DNA of 64,000 bases, taken from a virus. Location: the IMG/VR virus record IMGVR_UViG_3300044640_002737, positions 309,468 through 373,467 of that record; one strand, 5' to 3'. The notes under the pieces are model-generated. The model ran no database searches, was not told where the DNA came from, and worked only from the letters and a program-made list of their open reading frames with translations. Positions 60,801 to 64,000 of the stretch are shown here, piece after piece; positions within the stretch are counted from its first letter, which is position 1, and every line of letters begins with the position of its first letter. Both the position numbers and the translations under genes were made by a program.

Positions 60801-63800
60801 TGAGGATCCATTAGTACCTGATGTTCCATTGGTACCGTTAGTACCCGATGTTCCGTTAGTTCCTGATGTTCCGTTAGTACCTGATGTTCCGTTAGTACCT
60901 GAGGTTCCGTTAGTACCGTTAGTACCTGAAGTTCCATTGGCTCCTGATGTTCCGTCAGTACCGTTAGTACCTGAGGATCCATTAGTACCTGAGGTTCCGT
61001 TAGTACCTGATGTTCCGTCAGTACCGTTAGTACCCGATGTTCCATTGGTTCCTGAGGATCCATTAGTACCTGAGGTTCCGTTAGTACCGTTAGTACCTGA
61101 TGTTCCATTGGTTCCTGAGGATCCATTAGTACCTGATGTTCCGTTAGTACCTGATGTTCCATTGGTTCCTGAAGTTCCGTCAGTACCTGAAGTACCATTG
61201 GTTCCATTGGTTCCATTGGTTCCTGATGTTCCGTTGGTTCCATTAGTACCTGAAGTTCCATCAGTACCTGAAGTTCCGCCACCAACAACTAATGATCCGG
61301 TAATCCAAGTACCTGAACTCTCACCGTGTATGTCTTGCGATGTTGGATTAGAGGTGTAAGCAGTAACCTCGATATAATCAGTAGAACCATTAAAATATAC
61401 TATAATATCAATTTCTTGACCGTACCCTTCAGTAGTAACAAGTGGAAATTGTTGAATCGCAACTTGTGTACTACCATTTTTTCTAAGTTGGATATTATTT
61501 TGCCCTGATACTGTTGACGCAGGATACCACCATACCGAAACTTGAATAATATAATACCCTTCAATGTTTGGTTGGAATTTATTGGATGTTATCCAACCAT
61601 TAGGGTCAAACTCATCAACAAATGTTACAACTTGGTCACTTCCATTTGTTATTGTTTGAATGGTACCTCCTTTAACTCCTTTAGCAACGTAATTAGATGC
61701 TGTTAAATTACCTCCATCAGTCCCTGAAGTTCCGTCAGTACCTGAGGTACCATTGGTTCCGTTTGTTCCTGATGTTCCATTGGTTCCTGATGTTCCATTG
61801 GTTCCTGATGTTCCATTGGTTCCGTTTGTACCTGACGTACCATTAGTTCCTGACGTACCATCCGTTCCACTAGTTCCGTTAGTACCTGAAGTTCCATTAG
61901 TTCCGTTAGTACCTGATGTTCCATTAGTACCGTTAGTACCTGAAGTTCCATTAGTTCCCGATGTTCCGTCAGTACCGTTAGTACCTGAAGTTCCGTTTGA
62001 TCCCGATGATCCGTTAGTACCTGAAGTTCCTGATGTACCAGCGATTTGACCAACTGATGTTATTATATATGAATAGTTAGCATTACCTTCAGTATAAAAT
62101 ACAACACTACGACTTGTCGAATCTAAATTATTAAGATAAAGTCTTATCGCCATTCTATCAGTTGTGGATATTGATGTTGTAGGTAATACTATATCAACCT
62201 CAAGTAATCCCGGATTAGTTGGGTCAACATAAGGCAATGCACTAACATTAGAAGTTATTGTAGGTCCCATTAAAGACCCCGATGAATCAGCCAATTGGAT
62301 TTCAACATACCCTTCAACATCAGCGTTTACCGCAGGTAGTAAATAATATAACTTAAATCTTTGTACACCACCAGGTATTATTGAAAATCCTAATTCAGGT
62401 GTCATAAAATCTTGAACTAAAGCACCAGTTTGACTACCTGTTAAATTTGTAGTTACCGTTACTTGACCCGTAGATGTTGGATTTAAACTTAATTCTTTGT
62501 AACCTGAAACGTCCGAATTAATACTTTCATTGAAAAAATATATTTGACCTGATGATATTCCATCTACGCCGCTAGTTCCAGCTGTTCCTGATGTTCCGTT
62601 AGTACCTGAAGATCCGTTAGTACCTGATGTTCCATTAGTTCCATCAGTTCCCGATGTACCGTTAGTACCACTTGTTCCATCGGTACCACTTGTTCCATCG
62701 GTACCACTTGTTCCATCAGTACCACTTGTTCCATCAGTACCACTTGTTCCATCAGTACCACTTGTTCCATCAGTACCACTTGTTCCATCAGTACCACTTG
62801 TTCCATCAGTTCCTGAGGTTCCATCAGTTCCTGAGGTTCCAGATGTTCCATCAGTTCCTGAGGTTCCATCAGTACCACTTGTTCCAGAAGTTCCATTAGT
62901 ACCACTTGTTCCAGAAGTTCCATCGGTACCACTTGTTCCATCGGTACCTGAAGTTCCATCAGTACCACTTGTTCCAGAAGTTCCATCAGTACCACTTGTT
63001 CCAGAAGTTCCATCAGTACCACTTGTTCCGCTTGTTCCATCAGTACCTGATGTTCCAGAAGTTCCATTGGTACCACTTGTTCCATCAGTACCACTTGTTC
63101 CAGAAGTTCCATCGGTACCACTTGTTCCGCTTGTTCCATCAGTACCACTTGTTCCATCAGTACCACTTGTTCCATCAGTACCACTTGTTCCAGAAGTTCC
63201 ATCGGTACCACTTGTTCCGCTTGTTCCGTCAGTACCACTTGTTCCAGAAGTTCCATCAGTACCTGAAGTTCCGCTTGTTCCATCAGTACCTGAAGTTCCA
63301 TCAGTACCACTTGTTCCAGAAGTTCCATCAGTACCACTTGTTCCAGAAGTTCCATCGGTACCACTTGTTCCGCTTGTTCCATCGGTACCTGAAGTTCCAT
63401 CAGTACCTGAAGTTCCATCAGTACCTGAAGTTCCATCAGTACCACTTGTTCCAGAAGTTCCATCAGTACCTGAAGTTCCGCTTGTTCCGTCAGTGCCTGA
63501 GGTTCCGCTTGTTCCATCGGTTCCGCTTGTTCCATCGGTACCACTTGTTCCAGAAGTTCCATCAGTACCACTTGTTCCATCAGTACCACTTGTTCCATCA
63601 GTACCACTTGTTCCATCAGTACCTGAAGTTCCATCAGTACCGCTTGTTCCAGAGGTTCCGTCAGTACCACTTGTTCCCGAAGTTCCGTCGGTTCCACTTG
63701 TTCCATCAGTACCACTTGTTCCATCAGTTCCACTTGTTCCATCAGTTCCACTTGTTCCATCAGTTCCTGAGGTTCCATCAGTTCCTGAGGTTCCAGATGT

Positions 63801-64000
63801 TCCATCAGTTCCTGAGGTTCCACTTGTTCCATCGGTACCAGAAGTCCCATCGGTTCCACTTGTTCCATCAGTACCACTTGTTCCATCAGTACCACTTGTT
63901 CCATCAGTTCCACTTGTTCCATCAGTTCCACTTGTTCCATCAGTTCCTGAGGTTCCATCAGTTCCTGAGGTTCCAGATGTTCCATCAGTTCCTGAGGTTC
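57831..64000 (-). CDS. Giant collagen-like phage fibre protein, 5' end outside the window
   Basis: The frame is open from the window edge to the stop at 57831, at least 2056 codons. From the N-terminal side it contains: a Gly-Thr-Asp/Ser collagen-like block (about 64000-62566); a beta domain (about 62565-62049); a second collagen-like block (about 62042-61718); a C1q-like domain (about 61717-61283: GYYIIQVSVWWYP, QLRKNGS, DYIEVTAYT); a long Gly-Thr-Asn/Ser block (about 61282-59152); YadA-like head repeats of the type STIGGGxxN (about 59140-58255); and a conserved C-terminal domain (FSIDHPNPK, HSFVESPTAGDNIY, IIDLPDYFKYLNKD, VIGTRKD). The first ATG in frame, at 62405, is internal. It probably forms a trimeric host-binding fibre. 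Confidence 0.85.
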   Translation of the reverse strand, partial: TSGTDGTSGTSGTDGTSGTDGTSGTDGTSGTDGTSGTDGTSGTDGTSGTDGTSGTDGTSGTSGTDGTSGTSGTDGTSGTDGTSGTDGTSGTDGTSGTDGTSGTDGTSGTSGTDGTSGTSGTDGTSGTDGTSGTDGTSGTDGTSGTDGTSGTSGTDGTSGTDGTSGTSGTDGTSGTSGTDGTSGTSGTDGTSGTDGTSGTDGTSGTDGTSGTSGTDGTSGTSGTDGTSGTSGTDGTSGTDGTSGTSGTDGTSGTSGTDGTSGTSGTDGTSGTSGTDGTSGTDGTSGTDGTSGTSGTDGTSGTSGTDGTSGTNGTSGTSGTDGTSGTSGTDGTSGTSGTDGTSGTSGTDGTSGTDGTSGTDGTSGTSGTNGTSGTSGTDGTSGTDGTSGTSGTDGTSGTDGTSGTDGTSGTDGTSGTDGTSGTDGTSGTDGTSGTDGTSGTDGTSGTNGTSGTDGTNGTSGTNGSSGTNGTSGTAGTSGVDGISSGQIYFFNESINSDVSGYKELSLNPTSTGQVTVTTNLTGSQTGALVQDFMTPELGFSIIPGGVQRFKLYYLLPAVNADVEGYVEIQLADSSGSLMGPTITSNVSALPYVDPTNPGLLEVDIVLPTTSISTTDRMAIRLYLNNLDSTSRSVVFYTEGNANYSYIITSVGQIAGTSGTSGTNGSSGSNGTSGTNGTDGTSGTNGTSGTNGTNGTSGTNGTNGTSGTNGTSGTDGTSGTNGTSGTNGTNGTSGTNGTSGTNGTSGTNGTNGTSGTDGTSGTDGGNLTASNYVAKGVKGGTIQTITNGSDQVVTFVDEFDPNGWITSNKFQPNIEGYYIIQVSVWWYPASTVSGQNNIQLRKNGSTQVAIQQFPLVTTEGYGQEIDIIVYFNGSTDYIEVTAYTSNPTSQDIHGESSGTWITGSLVVGGGTSGTDGTSGTNGTNGTSGTNGTNGTNGTSGTDGTSGTNGTSGTNGTSGTNGSSGTNGTSGTNGTNGTSGTNGSSGTNGTSGTNGTDGTSGTNGTSGTNGSSGTNGTDGTSGANGTSGTNGTNGTSGTNGTSGTNGTSGTNGTSGTNGTNGTSGTNGSSGTNGTSGTNGTSGTNGTNGTSGTNGTSGTNGTSGTNGTDGTSGTNGTSGTNGSSGTNGTNGTSGTNGTSGTNGTNGTSGTNGSSGTNGTSGTNGTNGTSGTNGSSGTNGTSGTNGTNGTSGTNGSSGTNGSSGTNGTSGTNGTNGTSGTNGSSGTNGTSGTNGTNGTSGTNGSSGTNGTSGTNGTNGTSGTNGTNGTSGTNGTSGTNGTSGTNGTSGTNGTNGTSGTNGTSGTNGTSGTNGTNGTSGTNGTSGTNGTSGTNGTNGTSGTNGTNGTSGTNGTSGTNGTNGTSGTNGTSGTNGTNGTSGTNGTSGTNGTNGTSGTNGTSGTNGTSGTNGTNGTSGTNGTNGTSGANGTSGTNGTNGSSGTNGTSGVSGLNGTNGTSGTNGTNGTSGTNGTSGTNGTSGTNGTNGTSGTNGTSGTNGTNGTSGTNGTSGTNGTNGTSGTNGTSGTNGTSGTNGTSGTNGTSGTNGTSGINGVDGASGTSGTNGTNGTSGTNGSPGSPGSPGTSGTNGTNGTSGTNGTSGTNGSPGSPGSPGTSGTNGTSGTSSGGAAAVIVLGGGICSSIRCGANNQATANYSAALSGRCNSSGAAFSVISGGCYNRTTNLSCNSVIGGGLVNYISSCYSTIGGGCLNRVCIPRATISGGLCNLITGACSTIGGGFDNSIASRRATIGGGNTNSAAGDSDLATIGGGCGNEIGSCGIAAVISGGYQNSVDAGYSAIGGGASNQIGSASHKFIGGGKGNFVTKNTGCSSVVGGQDNAIDGDAIRSFIGGGYGNIITGYACLSSIAGGRQNAIYQGACHSFIGGGRYHKIRSGSCYSSIGGGFNNDTAGCYNVHMLGSNLTANQNNATFVQYIVKTGGGTFSIDHPNPKLSDELRLNHSFVESPTAGDNIYRFNIVVVNGEAIIDLPDYFKYLNKDAQVWITPKNGFGIAYGVIDDTYSKITIKANLDIEYDVLVIGTRKDKNTKFWKGAETPQPKRTETPQSE
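58255..59140 (-). repeat. YadA-like head repeats in the fibre
   Basis: Repeats of about 24 residues carry the pattern [ST]-x-[IV]-[SG]-GG-x-x-N-x-I, for example SVIGGGLVN, STIGGGCLN, ATISGGLCN, STIGGGFDN and SSIGGGFNN. They are Cys-rich, unusual for exposed repeats, and resemble trimeric autotransporter head domains that form left-handed beta-rolls. Confidence 0.75.
59152..61282 (-). repeat. Collagen-like triplet array (Gly-Thr-Asn/Ser), block 3
   Basis: The coding strand is a run of 9-bp units for G-T-x. Larger identical units are visible, for example a 63-bp (21-residue) unit repeated in tandem near 60451-60576. A short GSPGSPGSPG stretch occurs twice near 59185-59305. Gly at every third position with Thr at X predicts a collagen-like triple helix. 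Confidence 0.85.
61718..62042 (-). repeat. Collagen-like triplet array, block 2
   Basis: About 108 residues of G-T-S/N/D triplets between the two globular domains of the fibre. Same composition as block 3. Confidence 0.85.
62566..64000 (-). repeat. Collagen-like triplet array (Gly-Thr-Asp/Ser), block 1, continuing off the window
   Basis: At least 475 residues of G-T-D-G-T-S triplets, richer in Asp than block 3, built of 9-bp and 18-bp units. The frame is consistent to the window edge, with no stop or indel, which the unbroken neighbouring frame also shows. Confidence 0.85.

Noticed and set aside
59678-61288. Minus-strand open frame with MELQVL/MEHQ repeats
   Set aside because: Out-of-frame reading of the same triplet array; the Gly-Thr frame continues through it and carries the globular domains.
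59371-61359. Long plus-strand open frame encoding Val-Pro-Leu/Glu/Asp repeats (662 aa)
   Set aside because: It is the antisense of the collagen-like array; the 9-bp units keep several frames open by chance. No leader, no terminator and against the local gene direction.
62403-62405. ATG as start of the fibre gene
   Set aside because: The frame upstream is open for more than 500 codons and encodes the same type of repeats and the first part of a beta domain.
62564-63985. Minus-strand open frame with LMEQV repeats (473 aa)
   Set aside because: Shadow of the fibre's first collagen-like block; the Gly-Thr-Asp frame is open to the window edge and joins smoothly to the beta domain.
62566-64000. 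CRISPR-like array
   Set aside because: Units are contiguous 9-bp and 18-bp coding repeats without unique spacers and translate as one protein.
1-64000. tRNA genes, insertion sequences, integrase or attachment sites
   Set aside because: I saw no tRNA cloverleaf, transposase or integrase motifs, or flanking direct repeats; a dedicated tRNA scan was not possible here.

Overview
This window is part of the genome of a tailed, contractile phage (myovirus) of the T4 superfamily. The evidence is a set of recognisable T4-type proteins: large terminase gp17 and a gp16-like small terminase, sheath gp18, two tube proteins gp19, two portal proteins gp20, a gp21-type prohead protease, major capsid protein gp23, head completion protein gp4, clamp loader gp44 and gp62-like subunit, DNA ligase, a 5'-3' exonuclease of the RNase H/FEN type, and a gp55-like late sigma factor. 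The DNA is AT-rich. Almost every gene is on the minus strand, tightly packed, often with 1-31 nt overlaps. Start codons are usually preceded by A-rich leaders without a clear AGGAGG, and two operons have a TAnnTTTG element. Both traits point to a Bacteroidetes/Flavobacteria-type host; this is inference.

Layout in plus coordinates, with transcription running right to left: 1-648 holds the end of one plus-strand gene and a shared terminator. 698-3851 holds small virion-like proteins, an asparagine synthetase and a P-loop kinase. 3964-8745 is a block of coiled-coil, probably internal head proteins. 8839-12529 is capsid protein plus a protease-scaffold fusion. 12598-16012 holds two candidate packaged proteins, one a nucleotidyltransferase. 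16110-24286 holds replication, repair and nucleotide genes and a heptose-kinase-like PfkB protein. 24315-29025 is two tandem portals, a structural unknown, gp4 and gp55. 29117-34245 is virion and membrane unknowns. 34290-36745 is a RecB-like nuclease, an ECF sigma factor and a dCMP deaminase. 36818-49454 is the tail and packaging block (tape measure, a frameshifted tail chaperone pair, tubes, sheath, terminase, a large structural protein). 49531-57775 is a surface-modification operon. 57831-64000 is one giant collagen-like fibre gene running off the window.

The most unusual part is the right-hand third. The fibre has at least 2056 codons of Gly-Thr-Asn/Ser/Asp triplets, a C1q-like domain, YadA-like head repeats and a conserved C-terminal domain. 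It is followed in the same direction by a sulfotransferase, an APS kinase, a nucleotidyltransferase, a DUF2061 membrane protein, two GT9 heptosyltransferase-like proteins, another probable glycosyltransferase, a 959-residue fusion of GT4, TibC-type autotransporter O-heptosyltransferase and FkbM methyltransferase, and a DUF6165 protein. With the HldA-like kinase elsewhere in the window, this suggests that the phage decorates its own fibre, or the host surface, with heptose-type and sulfated sugars.

Regulation can partly be read from sequence. A minus-strand motif GATATATA lies about 15-29 nt before eight late transcription units, usually just after a terminator, and is the likely promoter for the gp55-like sigma factor. 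Two recoding sites are proposed: a CUU-UGA +1 site in the tail chaperone gene, resembling the RF2 site, and an A9G -1 site at the end of a 723-residue virion-type protein. Many head proteins contain [LIVM]NE followed by S/A/G, which fits cleavage by the T4-type prohead protease.
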